From positions 1 through 50,913 of the forward strand of contig DASSRK010000084.1 in the NCBI GenBank assembly GCA_035701825.1: a DNA stretch of 50,913 nucleotides, read 5' to 3'. The stretch comes from CADEED01 sp035701825. GTDB lineage: Bacteria > Pseudomonadota > Gammaproteobacteria > Steroidobacterales > Steroidobacteraceae. Below, in pieces: positions 24,601-32,197 of the stretch; position 1 is the first letter of the stretch; every line of letters starts with the position of its first letter. Below the pieces are notes generated by a model. That model did not search any database. It had not been told where the DNA came from and saw nothing but the letters and a program-made list of their open reading frames with translations. The translations under genes and the position numbers were made by a program.

Positions 24601-24695
24601 ATCTCACTGAAGCGCACGCCCTGGGCGGCGGCGAACGTCGTGGAAAACAGCCCGAGTGCGGCTAACGCTGTCCCTGCGAGACCCTTGAAGCGCAT
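21618..24695 (-). CDS. Secreted modular DNA/RNA non-specific endonuclease
   Basis: A 1025-residue exported protein. After a signal peptide (about 1-24) come a lamin-tail-like domain (about 25-175, 'VRFSEIHYDNAGTD'), a Big-2 immunoglobulin-like domain (180-262), a second near-copy of the lamin-tail-like domain (about 270-420, 'VRINEIHYDNAGTD'), another Ig-like domain (about 425-510), and a NUC endonuclease domain (about 540-780). Two PKD domains follow ('WDFGDG', 'VDWGDG', about 785-950), then a helical tail. The catalytic 'DRGHM' motif is present, with His611 as general base, and 'NVVPQASDLNQGPWAMFENYL' supplies the metal asparagine. It should cut DNA and RNA outside the cell, as a nutrient or biofilm-matrix nuclease. 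GGAAGG precedes the ATG at 24695. It is the last gene after the thr operon. Confidence 0.9.
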   Translation of the reverse strand: MRFKGLAGTALAALGLFSTTFAAAQGVRFSEIHYDNAGTDAGEAIEVAGPAGTDLTGWSVVLYNGSSGAAYDTKVLSGTIPATCGARGVVVVNYAANGIQNGAPDAMALVDAGNDVIEFLSYEGSFAAVDGPAAGLTSTDILVQENGTGALGESLARRADGAWNTSAPNSFGACNDDGAPPAAVVSVTVAPGSASLAIGGTATLAASGLDANGQVVNGATFAWSSSTPAVATVSSVGVVSGVSGGDAVITATAASGATGTATVHVNGGQPSSSPVRINEIHYDNAGTDANEAIEVEGPAGTDLTGYTLVLYNGNGGVPYGITQTLSGALPASCGDRGVAFVGYPADGIQNGPDGIALVDETGALVEFISYEGVVAATTGPAAGRTSVDIGVAQSNAPVGLSLQRTSTGTWQANTASFGACNTDLPAANKVFITGRTPGDAPLPVGFQDQLFARLADVNNQTIPSSFTWVAETPAIATIEPNGLITALGEGSATFRATAADGTTSTITLPTRIAVASTTAQYAGNAEFGEPTDADPSDDYLVRYPQYTASYNPNRGTPNWVAYDLDATHFGAEDRCDCFTMDPALPASFTQLTTDDYTDAAVYHGYGIDRGHMSRSFDRTAGSLDNAYTYLFDNVVPQASDLNQGPWAMFENYLGDLARFDDREVYIITGVAGNKGTLKGLGRVVIPASTWKVAVILPRDQGLSYIHDYRDLEVIAVDMPNEPGVRNVDWHSYLTTVDAIETLTGYDLLALLPDDVEAAVESNTRPPIAAVSGPGSLAEGGGATFDASASLDPNGSVVAYQWDFGDGASAAGATAAHVFAQDGVYLVTVTVTDNDGLTDTATLAVSVANVAPTIGAIPNASLDAGKAYTVSGSFSDPGADAWTATVDWGDGSAPGQAMLGGHDFSLVHVYPAAGTFAVTVTIADDDASVSTTHTLTVTTPAARLAPALALINQLVGGGLLPRAAGVALKAEVLAVQTLLDRGKPAAASVMLKAMVVEIDLLVRLRQATAADLAPLRGLLVDVLGAL

Positions 24696-24739
24696 GGTTC
24701 CTTCCCTTCGCTCGATTTTGTTGGCGCCGCGAGCATACA

Positions 24740-24776
24740 CACTGTCCCCATTCCCCTGGAAATGAGGAATGTCCCC
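24740..24776. repeat. REP-like element, diverged copy
   Basis: Related to the element at 10987-11059. CACTGTCCCCATT at 24740-24752 matches one palindrome half. Bases 24756-24776 match 11036-11056 at 19 of 21 positions. It lies between the NERD-like gene stop and the nuclease start, where it would be transcribed. Confidence 0.6.
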
Positions 24777-24778
24777 GG

Positions 24779-25393
24779 CTAAGCGACGGCCACAGGGCTC
24801 GCCCGGAAATGCGGGCTGGGCTTCACCGCTTCCTTGAGCCGCAGCCAGCCGGGACGGTACTTCGCGACGGCGATCTCGAGCTCGGCGGCGCCGAGGCGCG
24901 GGAATTCGGCCGCGACGGAGTCGATCATCACCGTGTAGCGCGGCAGGCCCTTGGGAAACTTCGCGCTCTTGGTGAACACGATGCGTCCCTCGACCGGCGT
25001 GTCCTGGGTGATCGCCTTGACGCTGGCGATGCGGTCGTAGAGACCGGACTGCGGGTTGGCGAAGGTGCTGCGGCGCGCGCCGTCCATCAGCGTCCAGTCG
25101 GTCATCTGGTCGCCGCCGAACACGTTGCCGGTGATGTCGCGCATGTCGATGATCACCACGCCGCGGCTGGTGAGCATCACGAAGTCGAGGTGGTAGTCGC
25201 CGCCGTTGCCGTCGGGCACCAGCACGTTGCGCAGGAATTCCGCCGCACCGCTGGTGATGCGCGCGACGCGGCGCGCGTCCTTGCGACGCATCATCCAGGT
25301 ACGGCCGCCCCAAAAGCCGAGGAACGCCACGGCGACGACGCCGATGGCGGCCAGCGCGAACTCAACCTGGGTCAGGCCGAAGGGTGGATTCAA
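24779..25393 (-). CDS. NERD-like membrane-anchored protein
   Basis: 204 residues. One N-terminal transmembrane helix (about 10-30) is followed by basic residues and a cytoplasmic domain resembling NERD (nuclease-related) proteins. The core strand pattern is visible: 'GAAEFLRNVLVPDGNGGDYHLDFVM', then 'GVVIIDMRDITGNVFGG'. In NERD proteins the second strand usually reads 'viEvK'; here it is 'IIDMR', so the acidic/lysine pair is altered (Glu to Asp, Lys to Arg). Nuclease activity is uncertain. The start appears to be TTG at 25393, 7 bases after the thrC stop; no ATG gives a better start. It probably shares the thr transcript. Confidence 0.65.
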   Translation of the reverse strand: MNPPFGLTQVEFALAAIGVVAVAFLGFWGGRTWMMRRKDARRVARITSGAAEFLRNVLVPDGNGGDYHLDFVMLTSRGVVIIDMRDITGNVFGGDQMTDWTLMDGARRSTFANPQSGLYDRIASVKAITQDTPVEGRIVFTKSAKFPKGLPRYTVMIDSVAAEFPRLGAAELEIAVAKYRPGWLRLKEAVKPSPHFRASPVAVA

Positions 25394-25400
25394 GTCTTGC

Positions 25401-26699
25401 TCACTGTTTCTCCAACGCCGCGGTCAATGCAGCGAGCTCGGGCTGCAGGTCGATCGCGGACGCCGGACGCGAGAACAGTGTAGCAAGGCTTTCCGGGATT
25501 TCGATTTGCTGCCCTATGAGCGGCTCCACGATTTCGCGAAATTTCGCCGGGTGAGCGGTCGAGACGATCACCCAGTGCTGGTCGTGACGCTCTTCGGTCG
25601 ACAGCCGCGTGTACGAATCCATCGCGGTGGCGGTATGCGGGCACCAGGCCCGCTTGTAACGGGCGAAGTCTTCCGCTATGCGATGACGGATCTGCGCGTC
25701 CGAGACGGTCATGGCGCTGACCACCTCGCGTAGCGTGCCGAGGTGCGGGAACAACGAGCGCATGCGCTCCATGTTGCTCGGACTGCCGACGTCCATGGCC
25801 GAGGCCAGCGTCGGCACGCTCGGCCGCGGCTCCCAGGCGCCGGTCTTGAGGAAATCCGGCACCGTGCGGTTGGCGTTGTGCGCCAGCACGATGCGCCCGA
25901 TCGGCAGCCCCAGGGTCCTGGCCCACAGGCACGCCATGGAATTGCCCAGGTTTCCGCTGGGAATCACGTAGCTCGCGGTCCGGCCCTGCTTGCGCCACAC
26001 CGCGAGGCTGGTGGCGGCGTAATAGACGGCCTGGGGCAGCAGGCGCCCGAGGTTGATGCTGTTGGCGGAAGACAACTCGAAGCGGCTCTTGAGCGTCGGC
26101 TCGACGAAGGCTTCCTTCACCAGCCGCTGGCAGTCATCGAAGGTGCCGCTGACCCGGAACGAGTGCACGTTGTCGCCCCAGCAGGTGAGCTGCTGCTCCT
26201 GCGTCGGGGAGACGAGGCCCTTTGGAAAAAGCACCGACACCACGATCCCGGGACGACGATGAAACGCCGCCGCCACCGCGCCCCCGGTATCACCCGACGT
26301 GGCCACGAGGATGTTGAGCGGCCGCGCATCGCTGGCGCGCAGGCGCGACATGCAGGCCGCCAGGAAACGCGCACCGAAATCCTTGAACGCCGCCGTTGGA
26401 CCGTGGAAGAGCTCGAGCACCGACATGGGTCCGTCGGCGCCCGGTACCAGCGGCGCGGGAAAGTTGAACGCCTCGCGCGTGATCTCGGGGATCTGCGCTG
26501 CGATGGCATCGCCTTCGACGAACGGCCGCAGCAGCACGTTGGCCACGTCCGGCAGGTTTTCCGCGCCGTCGAACTCCGACAGCGCGAGCTTCGGCCAGGA
26601 CTCGGGCACGTACAGGCCGCCATCCGGCGCCAGGCCCTGGGTCAATGCGGCGCCGAAGCTGACCGCGGGAGACTTCCCGCGTGTGCTGATGAATTTCAT
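25401..26699 (-). CDS. thrC: Threonine synthase
   Basis: A 432-residue PLP enzyme converting O-phosphohomoserine to L-threonine, the last step of the pathway. It starts 'MKFISTRGKSPAVSFGAALTQGLAPDGGLYVP', as gammaproteobacterial ThrC does. The cofactor lysine lies in 'GPTAAFKDFGARFL' (about residue 105). 'ATSGDTGGAVAAAF' binds the phosphate of PLP, and 'SANSINLGRLLPQ' is another family block. Its length equals E. coli ThrC (428) within a few residues. It lies 7 bases after thrB, so it is the third gene of the operon. Confidence 0.97.
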   Translation of the reverse strand: MKFISTRGKSPAVSFGAALTQGLAPDGGLYVPESWPKLALSEFDGAENLPDVANVLLRPFVEGDAIAAQIPEITREAFNFPAPLVPGADGPMSVLELFHGPTAAFKDFGARFLAACMSRLRASDARPLNILVATSGDTGGAVAAAFHRRPGIVVSVLFPKGLVSPTQEQQLTCWGDNVHSFRVSGTFDDCQRLVKEAFVEPTLKSRFELSSANSINLGRLLPQAVYYAATSLAVWRKQGRTASYVIPSGNLGNSMACLWARTLGLPIGRIVLAHNANRTVPDFLKTGAWEPRPSVPTLASAMDVGSPSNMERMRSLFPHLGTLREVVSAMTVSDAQIRHRIAEDFARYKRAWCPHTATAMDSYTRLSTEERHDQHWVIVSTAHPAKFREIVEPLIGQQIEIPESLATLFSRPASAIDLQPELAALTAALEKQ

Positions 26700-26706
26700 G
26701 GATGCC

Positions 26707-27657
26707 TCAAGCCGCGACGACGTGCGCGCCGGTCGAGGAGATCGGCACGATCCACGCGTCGCTCTTCATGCCGGCCTGGCCGAACGCCGCGACCATCGCG
26801 TCGCGCACGCGCGGCGCGTCGGCATCGAGGGACCAGGCGAACATCGACGGGCCCGCGCCCGAGATGGTGCAGCCCAGCGCACCTTGCGCCATGGCGCCCC
26901 GCCGCACCGCGTCGAATCCCGGGATGAGCTGCGAGCGCTGCTTCTCGATGACCACGTCCTCGAAGGAGGCGCGGATCACGTCGAGGTCGTTCGAATAGCA
27001 ACCGGAAATGAAGCCCGCGAGGTTCGCGGTCTGCCAGATGAAATCCGACATCGGCACTTCGCGCTTGAGGATGCCGCGCGCCTGTTTAGTCGAAAGGAAC
27101 AGGTGCGGGTGCACGAGGATCGCGCGGATGCCATTCGGCACCGGGATCTGCTTGACGCGCGGATTGTCGATGCCGACGGTCAGGACCAGCCCGCCGAACA
27201 GGCTGGGCGAGATGTTGTCGACGTGCAGCGAGCCCGAGGACACGGCCTCGCCCTGCATGGCGAACTTGAGTAGTTCGATCTTGGAGAGCGGCTTGTCGAG
27301 CAGCGCGTTGGCCGCGACCACAGCCGCCACGGCCGAGGCCGCCGAGCCGCCGAGGCCGGAGCCCAGCGGAATGCCCTTGTGAATCGAGGCCGAGAAACCG
27401 AAGCCCGGGTGCAGCGCCTGCTGCATGGCAAGCAGCGCGCGGCCCGCGGTGTTCTTCTCCGGTTCGCGCGGGATGTCGGTGACCACGCCCGTGGAACCCG
27501 TGATGACCACGCCCGGCTTGTCGCTGCGTTCGATGGTGACCGAATCGCCGAGCACGTCGACCGAGAAGCCGAGGATATCGAAGCCGATGGCGACGTTCGC
27601 CGCCGAGGCCGGCGCGAATGCCGTGGCCCTGGTCACCCGCGCAGCAGCCGCGCTCAC
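26707..27657 (-). CDS. thrB: Homoserine kinase
   Basis: A 316-residue GHMP-family kinase that phosphorylates L-homoserine with ATP. The phosphate-binding loop is 'GIPLGSGLGGSAASAVAA'. The N-terminal 'AFAPASAANVAIGFDILG' and C-terminal 'GCTISGAGPSMFAW' blocks are characteristic. The start is GTG at 27657, inside the thrA stop as GTGA, so translation is coupled to thrA. The thrA-thrB-thrC order is that of Enterobacteria and Xanthomonadales. Confidence 0.96.
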   Translation of the reverse strand: MSAAAARVTRATAFAPASAANVAIGFDILGFSVDVLGDSVTIERSDKPGVVITGSTGVVTDIPREPEKNTAGRALLAMQQALHPGFGFSASIHKGIPLGSGLGGSAASAVAAVVAANALLDKPLSKIELLKFAMQGEAVSSGSLHVDNISPSLFGGLVLTVGIDNPRVKQIPVPNGIRAILVHPHLFLSTKQARGILKREVPMSDFIWQTANLAGFISGCYSNDLDVIRASFEDVVIEKQRSQLIPGFDAVRRGAMAQGALGCTISGAGPSMFAWSLDADAPRVRDAMVAAFGQAGMKSDAWIVPISSTGAHVVAA

Positions 27658-30155
27658 AGGTGCGCACCGAGGTAGCTGCACACGCGCAGCAGGTCGGCGA
27701 ACACGCCGGCCGCGGTGACCTCGGGACCCGCGCCCGGTCCCTGCACGATCAGCGGATTCGAGTTGTAGCGCGCCGTCGCATAGCGCACCACGTTGTCGGT
27801 GAGCGCGATGTTGGCGAAGGCATGCGTGCGGTCGAGCTCGCGCACGCCCACGGACGCCTTGCCGTCGGCGGTGAGCTGGCCCATGTAGCGCAGCACCTTG
27901 CCCTTGGCCGCGGCCGCGTCGAAGCGCTTCTTCATGGCATCGTCGTACTGCGGTAGTTTGGCGAGGAAGTCGTCGATGCTGCCCTTCTCGAGGCCGGGCG
28001 GGATCAGGCTCTCCACCTGCACGTCCTTCATCTCGAGCTTCAGGCCCATCTCGCGGCCGAGGATGATGACCTTGCGCACGAAGTCGGTGCCCGACAGGTC
28101 GTCGCGCGGATCGGGCTCGGTGTAGCCCTTGGCCTTGGCATCCTTGACGATCTCGGAGAACGGCTTCTTGCCGTCGTACACGTTGAACAGGTACGCCAGC
28201 GTGCCGGAGAAGATGCCCTCGACGCTCGCGAGCTTGTCGCCGGTCTCGCGCAGGTCGCGCAGCGTCGAGATGACGGGCAGGCCCGCGCCGACGGTGGCCT
28301 CGTAGAGATAGGAACTGCTGCCCGCCTTGCGCGCGTCCTTGAGCGACTCGTAGTACGCCAGCGGACCCGAGTTGGCCTTCTTGTTGGGCGTCACCACGTG
28401 GATGCCGGCCTTGAGCCAGTCGGCGTAGTGCTTGGCCACGCCCTCGTCGGCGGTGCAGTCGATGATGATGGTGTGCGGCAGGTGATCGACGTGCAGGTGC
28501 TCGGCGAACTTCGCGATGTCGGCCGGAGTGGTGCTGGCGTCGAGCGCGCTCCGCCATCCATTATTTGGGTCGTTGAGGTCCACGCCCTGCTCCGACAGCA
28601 GCATCTTCCGGCTGGTCATGAGCGCGCGCACGCGCAGGTCGAGCTTGAAGTCGCGCAGCAGGCGCTCGCGCTCCGCGGCGATCTGCTCGAGCAGCACGCG
28701 CCCCACCGCGCCCGGGCCGATGAGCCCGATCGAGATGGTGTGCGGCGACAGATAGAAACCGGAATGCACGGCGCGCAGCGCGCGGGTCGTGTCCTTGCCG
28801 TCCACCACCACCGAGATGTTGCGCTCCGAGGCGCCCTGCGCGATGGCGTGCACGTTGACGCTGGCCGAGCCGAGCGCGTTGAACACCTGGCCGGAGATGC
28901 CCGGCAGTCCCGCCATGCCGTCGCCGACCACCGCGAGGATGGCGAGGCCCCGGTCGACCTGGATGCTCTGGATCTGGCCTTCCTTCACTTCGCGATCGAA
29001 GGCCGCGGCCACGACGCGCGCGGCGCGCTCGGCCTCGTTGCCGGGGATGGCGCAGCAGATCGAGTGCTCCGAGCTGCCCTGCGAGATGAGGATCACCGAG
29101 ATGCCCTCTTCGCGCAGCGCGCCGAACAGCCGGTGCGCAGTGCCGGGCACGCCGATCATGCCGGCGCCCTCCACGTTCACCATCGCGATGTTCTCGATCG
29201 AGGTGATGCCCTTGACGGGTAGTTTGGAGTCCGGCTTCGCGCAGATGAGCGAGCCCGGTTTCCCGGGTGCGAAGGTGTTGCGGATCCAGATCGGGATGCC
29301 GCGGCCCACCGCGGGGGCCATGGTCTGCGGATGGATGACCTTGGCGCCGAAGTACGCCAGCTCCATGGCCTCGTTGTATGACAGCGAGTCGATGACCTTG
29401 GCGTCCGGCACGCGGCGCGGATCGGCCGACAGCACGCCGTCGACGTCGGTCCAGATGTGGATCTCGCTCGAGTCGAGCAGCGCGCCGAAGATCGAGCCCG
29501 AGAAGTCGCTGCCGTTGCGGCCCAGCGTGGTCTGCACGCCGCGCCGGTCGCTGGCGATGAAGCCGGTGATGATCAGCGTGCCCTTGAAGTCCGCCGGCAC
29601 GAGCGCCTTGAGCTTGGCGCGCGATTCATCCCACTGCACGCCCGGGCCCAGCGGACCCCACTCCACCACCACGGCCTCGCGCGCATCGATCCAGCGCACC
29701 TCGCCGGGACGCTTGCCACGCGACGCGAAGAATTCACGGAACAGCTTGGTCGACCAGATCTCGCCGTAGCCGGCGATCAGGTCACGCACGTTCTGCGCCG
29801 CCGAGCGGGTCAGCTTGACGGTGTGCAGGATGCCTTCGATGTCGTGGCGGTCGCGGTCGAAGCCCGCCATGTACAGCTGCGCGGCGGCCGGCGTGAGCAC
29901 GGCCTGCGCGATCGTGGCGTGGCGCGCGCGCAGCGCGTCCAGGTCACCGCGATAGGCATCGTCCTGCGCTTCGGCGCGCGCGACGAGGCCGAGCAGCCCG
30001 TCCGTGACGCCGCGACAGGCGGACAGCACCACCCCCAGGCGTCCCGCGGGCAGTGATTCGAGAATATTGGCGACGCGCTTGAAGCACTCGGCGTCTGCAA
30101 CCGAAGAACCGCCGAATTTATGTACGACCCAGGCGGAGGGGTCAGGGGCTGGCAT
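27654..30155 (-). CDS. thrA: Bifunctional aspartokinase / homoserine dehydrogenase I
   Basis: An 833-residue fused enzyme. The aspartokinase half starts with 'WVVHKFGGSSVADAE' (about 8-22), then has a kinase core and two ACT domains in the middle that usually bind threonine for feedback inhibition ('GVPGTAHRLFGALREEGISVI', 'LGSASVNVHAIAQGASERNIS'). The homoserine dehydrogenase half begins near residue 470 with 'GLIGPGAVGRVLLEQ' for NAD(P)H. It ends with the catalytic region 'DPRDDLSGTDFVRKVIIL'. It carries out the first and third steps of threonine synthesis. The ATG at 30155 matches the family start; the frame runs on upstream without support. No Thr/Ile-rich leader peptide is seen. Two copies of CAAACTACC lie inside. 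Confidence 0.96.
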   Translation of the reverse strand: MPAPDPSAWVVHKFGGSSVADAECFKRVANILESLPAGRLGVVLSACRGVTDGLLGLVARAEAQDDAYRGDLDALRARHATIAQAVLTPAAAQLYMAGFDRDRHDIEGILHTVKLTRSAAQNVRDLIAGYGEIWSTKLFREFFASRGKRPGEVRWIDAREAVVVEWGPLGPGVQWDESRAKLKALVPADFKGTLIITGFIASDRRGVQTTLGRNGSDFSGSIFGALLDSSEIHIWTDVDGVLSADPRRVPDAKVIDSLSYNEAMELAYFGAKVIHPQTMAPAVGRGIPIWIRNTFAPGKPGSLICAKPDSKLPVKGITSIENIAMVNVEGAGMIGVPGTAHRLFGALREEGISVILISQGSSEHSICCAIPGNEAERAARVVAAAFDREVKEGQIQSIQVDRGLAILAVVGDGMAGLPGISGQVFNALGSASVNVHAIAQGASERNISVVVDGKDTTRALRAVHSGFYLSPHTISIGLIGPGAVGRVLLEQIAAERERLLRDFKLDLRVRALMTSRKMLLSEQGVDLNDPNNGWRSALDASTTPADIAKFAEHLHVDHLPHTIIIDCTADEGVAKHYADWLKAGIHVVTPNKKANSGPLAYYESLKDARKAGSSSYLYEATVGAGLPVISTLRDLRETGDKLASVEGIFSGTLAYLFNVYDGKKPFSEIVKDAKAKGYTEPDPRDDLSGTDFVRKVIILGREMGLKLEMKDVQVESLIPPGLEKGSIDDFLAKLPQYDDAMKKRFDAAAAKGKVLRYMGQLTADGKASVGVRELDRTHAFANIALTDNVVRYATARYNSNPLIVQGPGAGPEVTAAGVFADLLRVCSYLGAHL
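27952..27960 (-). repeat. CAAACTACC motif, copy 3
   Basis: Minus strand, in thrA, reading GCC AAA CTA CCG (Ala-Lys-Leu-Pro). Read on + it is GGTAGTTTG. Confidence 0.5.
29218..29226 (-). repeat. CAAACTACC motif, copy 4
   Basis: Minus strand, in thrA, reading TCC AAA CTA CCC (Ser-Lys-Leu-Pro). Confidence 0.5.
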
Positions 30156-30292
30156 TGAGACTTGTGACCTGAGAAAGCGACTGCGGGCAAAAAAGCCCGG
30201 CAAATCTACTAGTTGGATAGCACCGCGCGCAAGCACGCGGGACGAATATCTGGCATATATCTCATCCCGCCGCAGCTCCCGCACCGCACCCG
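30156..30292. promoter_or_regulatory. Divergent region thrA / xdhC
   Basis: 137 bases between thrA (-) and the xdhC-like gene (+), AT-richer than neighbours and expected to hold both promoters. A small hairpin on the thrA side (CGGGC 30184-30188, GCCCG 30195-30199, six-base A/T loop) could affect thrA mRNA. I could not assign -35/-10 pairs with confidence. Confidence 0.3.
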
Positions 30293-31387
30293 ATGTCCAT
30301 TCACCGCTTGTTGCCCCTGTTTGAGCGCGCACGTGCCGCCGACCAGGCCCTGGTGCTCGCGACCGTCATACGTACCGGGGGCTCCACCTATGCCAAGCCC
30401 GGTGCGCAAATGCTGATCTCGGCCGACGGCGAATACGCCGGACTCTTGTCCGGCGGATGCCTCGAGGGCGACCTGCGCGAGCATGCGCGCGCCGTGGCGC
30501 AGTCCGGCGCCGCGCGCATCGTCAGCTACGACATGCGCAGCAGCCACGACGCGCTGTTCGGCCTCGGCGCGGGCTGCGAAGGCGCGATGGACATCCTGCT
30601 GACGCGCGTCGGGCCCGCGGAGAACTGGCAGCCGCTCGATTCCATGGCCGCGGCCACCCGCCGCGGCGCGGCCTGCCGTATCGGCTTCGTGACCACCAGC
30701 CGGAACGAGCACATCCCGCCCGGACTGCACCTGCTCGACGGCGCGGTGCCGGACCCCTCCTCGGTGGTGGCTTCCGAGTTGCTCGCCATCGGCAGCGCGA
30801 TGCGCGATGCCGCGCCGAACTCGCTGGTGAACCTGCGCCGCCCGGACGTGGCCCTGTTCGTCGCCGTGCTCGCGCCGCCGCCGCGGCTGCTGTTGTTAGG
30901 CGGCGGCCCGGACGCCCGGCCCGTGGTCACGCTCGCCAGCTTCCTCGGCTGGCGCAGCAGCGTGGTCGATCACCGCTCGAGCTATCTATCACCGGAACGC
31001 TTTGCCCCCGGCACCGAGTTGATCGAAGTGCGCCCCGCGAACCTGGCGGCTTCGGTCGAACTCGATTCGTTCGCCGCGGCCGTGGTGATGAGCCATCACC
31101 TCGATTCGGACTTGCTGTACCTGCGGGCGCTGGCCCGCAGCGATATTCCTTACGTTGGCTTGTTGGGCCCGGCCGCGAGACGGGAAAAGCTGCTCGCGGA
31201 TCTCGGCGCGGAAAGCGCCCGCCTGCGGGGCCGGCTGCGCGCACCTGTGGGCTTGGATATCGGCGGCCGCTCGCCCGAATCCATCGCCCTCGCCATCGTG
31301 GGCGAGATCCACGCGGTCCTCGCCGGGCGTCCCGCGCGACCCTACAGCGAAGTCGCGCCCATGCCCGACCCGCCCGAGCGCGCCTGA
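30293..31387 (+). CDS. XdhC/CoxI family molybdoenzyme maturation factor
   Basis: A 364-residue cytosolic protein of the XdhC/CoxI family, which binds molybdenum cofactor and helps insert the sulfurated cofactor into xanthine dehydrogenase or related hydroxylases. The N-terminal domain has 'LATVIRTGGSTYAKPGAQMLI' and 'GLLSGGCLEGDL' (about 22-60). 'FGLGAGCEGAMDILL' lies near residue 90. The C-terminal Rossmann-like domain starts at 'LLLLGGGPDARPVV' and includes 'VMSHHLDSDLLYLRAL' and 'YVGLLGPAARREKLL'. The TauE-like gene starts directly after its stop. No xanthine dehydrogenase or carbon-monoxide dehydrogenase subunit is in the window, so the client must be elsewhere. Confidence 0.9.
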   Translation: MSIHRLLPLFERARAADQALVLATVIRTGGSTYAKPGAQMLISADGEYAGLLSGGCLEGDLREHARAVAQSGAARIVSYDMRSSHDALFGLGAGCEGAMDILLTRVGPAENWQPLDSMAAATRRGAACRIGFVTTSRNEHIPPGLHLLDGAVPDPSSVVASELLAIGSAMRDAAPNSLVNLRRPDVALFVAVLAPPPRLLLLGGGPDARPVVTLASFLGWRSSVVDHRSSYLSPERFAPGTELIEVRPANLAASVELDSFAAAVVMSHHLDSDLLYLRALARSDIPYVGLLGPAARREKLLADLGAESARLRGRLRAPVGLDIGGRSPESIALAIVGEIHAVLAGRPARPYSEVAPMPDPPERA

Positions 31388-32197
31388 ATGCAGGAGCTGC
31401 TGCCGCTGGTCGGCATACTCGCGGTCTCCGGCGTGCTCGCCGGCTTCGTCGCCGGATTGCTCGGCGTCGGCGGCGGCATCGTCACCGTGCCGGTGCTCGA
31501 GTACTCGCTGCGCTTCGCCGGCGTGCCCGAGGAATATCGGATGCAGATGGCCGTGGCCACCTCGCTCGCGGCCATCATCCCGACCGCGTTCAGCTCGGCG
31601 CGCACGCACCACGTGCGGGGCGCCGTCGACTGGCCGCTGGCGAAGAGCTGGGGGGCGGCCATGATCGCGGGCGCGGCGCTCGGCAGCGTGCTGGCCTCGC
31701 ACGCGCCCCTCGCCGTGCTGGCCGGGCTGTTCGGCGGCGTGGCGTTGTTGATCGCGGCCAAGATGCTGCTGCCGCTGGAGCACGTGCGGGTCGCCCGCGA
31801 CGCTCCGCGCGGCTGGGCCGGCGCGCTCACCGGGGGACTCATCGGCATCGTGTCGGCGATGATGGGCATCGGCGGTGGCACGCTCACCGTGCCGACGCTG
31901 AACCTGTGCGACTACCCGATCCACCGCGCGGTCGGCACCGCGGCGTTCTTCGGCATTTTCATCAGCATCCCCGGCACGCTGGGCTATCTATTCGCGCGGC
32001 CGCCGGTGGAATTGCCCTGGGCCACGGTGGGCTTCGTGAGCCTGGTGGGCCTGGCCGTGATCGCGCCCGGATCGATGCTGACCGCGACGCTGGGTGCGCG
32101 CGCGGCGCATTCGCTGTCGCGCCGGCGCCTGTCGCAGGCCTTCGGCCTGTTCCTGCTGTTGGTCGGCTGCCGGATGGTCTATCGCGCGCTCGCCTGA
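31388..32197 (+). CDS. TauE/SafE family membrane exporter
   Basis: A 269-residue inner-membrane protein with about eight helices and the two internal glycine-rich repeats of the TauE/SafE family ('FVAGLLGVGGGIVTVPVLEY' near the N-terminus, 'SAMMGIGGGTLTVPTLNL' in the middle). Members are thought to export small sulfonates or sulfite; the substrate cannot be predicted. The ATG follows the xdhC stop with no gap, so the two are an operon. A link with sulfur transfer to molybdenum cofactor is only a guess from context. Its 3' end overlaps the convergent M48 gene by 19 bases. Confidence 0.88.
   Translation: MQELLPLVGILAVSGVLAGFVAGLLGVGGGIVTVPVLEYSLRFAGVPEEYRMQMAVATSLAAIIPTAFSSARTHHVRGAVDWPLAKSWGAAMIAGAALGSVLASHAPLAVLAGLFGGVALLIAAKMLLPLEHVRVARDAPRGWAGALTGGLIGIVSAMMGIGGGTLTVPTLNLCDYPIHRAVGTAAFFGIFISIPGTLGYLFARPPVELPWATVGFVSLVGLAVIAPGSMLTATLGARAAHSLSRRRLSQAFGLFLLLVGCRMVYRALA

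Noticed and set aside
30184..30199. CGGGC-A6-GCCCG as an intrinsic terminator
   Set aside because: The stem is too short and the A/T run is in the loop, not after the stem.
30209..30265. An 18-codon frame upstream of thrA as a threonine leader peptide for attenuation
   Set aside because: It has no threonine and only one isoleucine codon, and the hairpin after it (30184-30199) has only a 5-base stem with the T-run in the loop. It does not fit thr-type attenuation.
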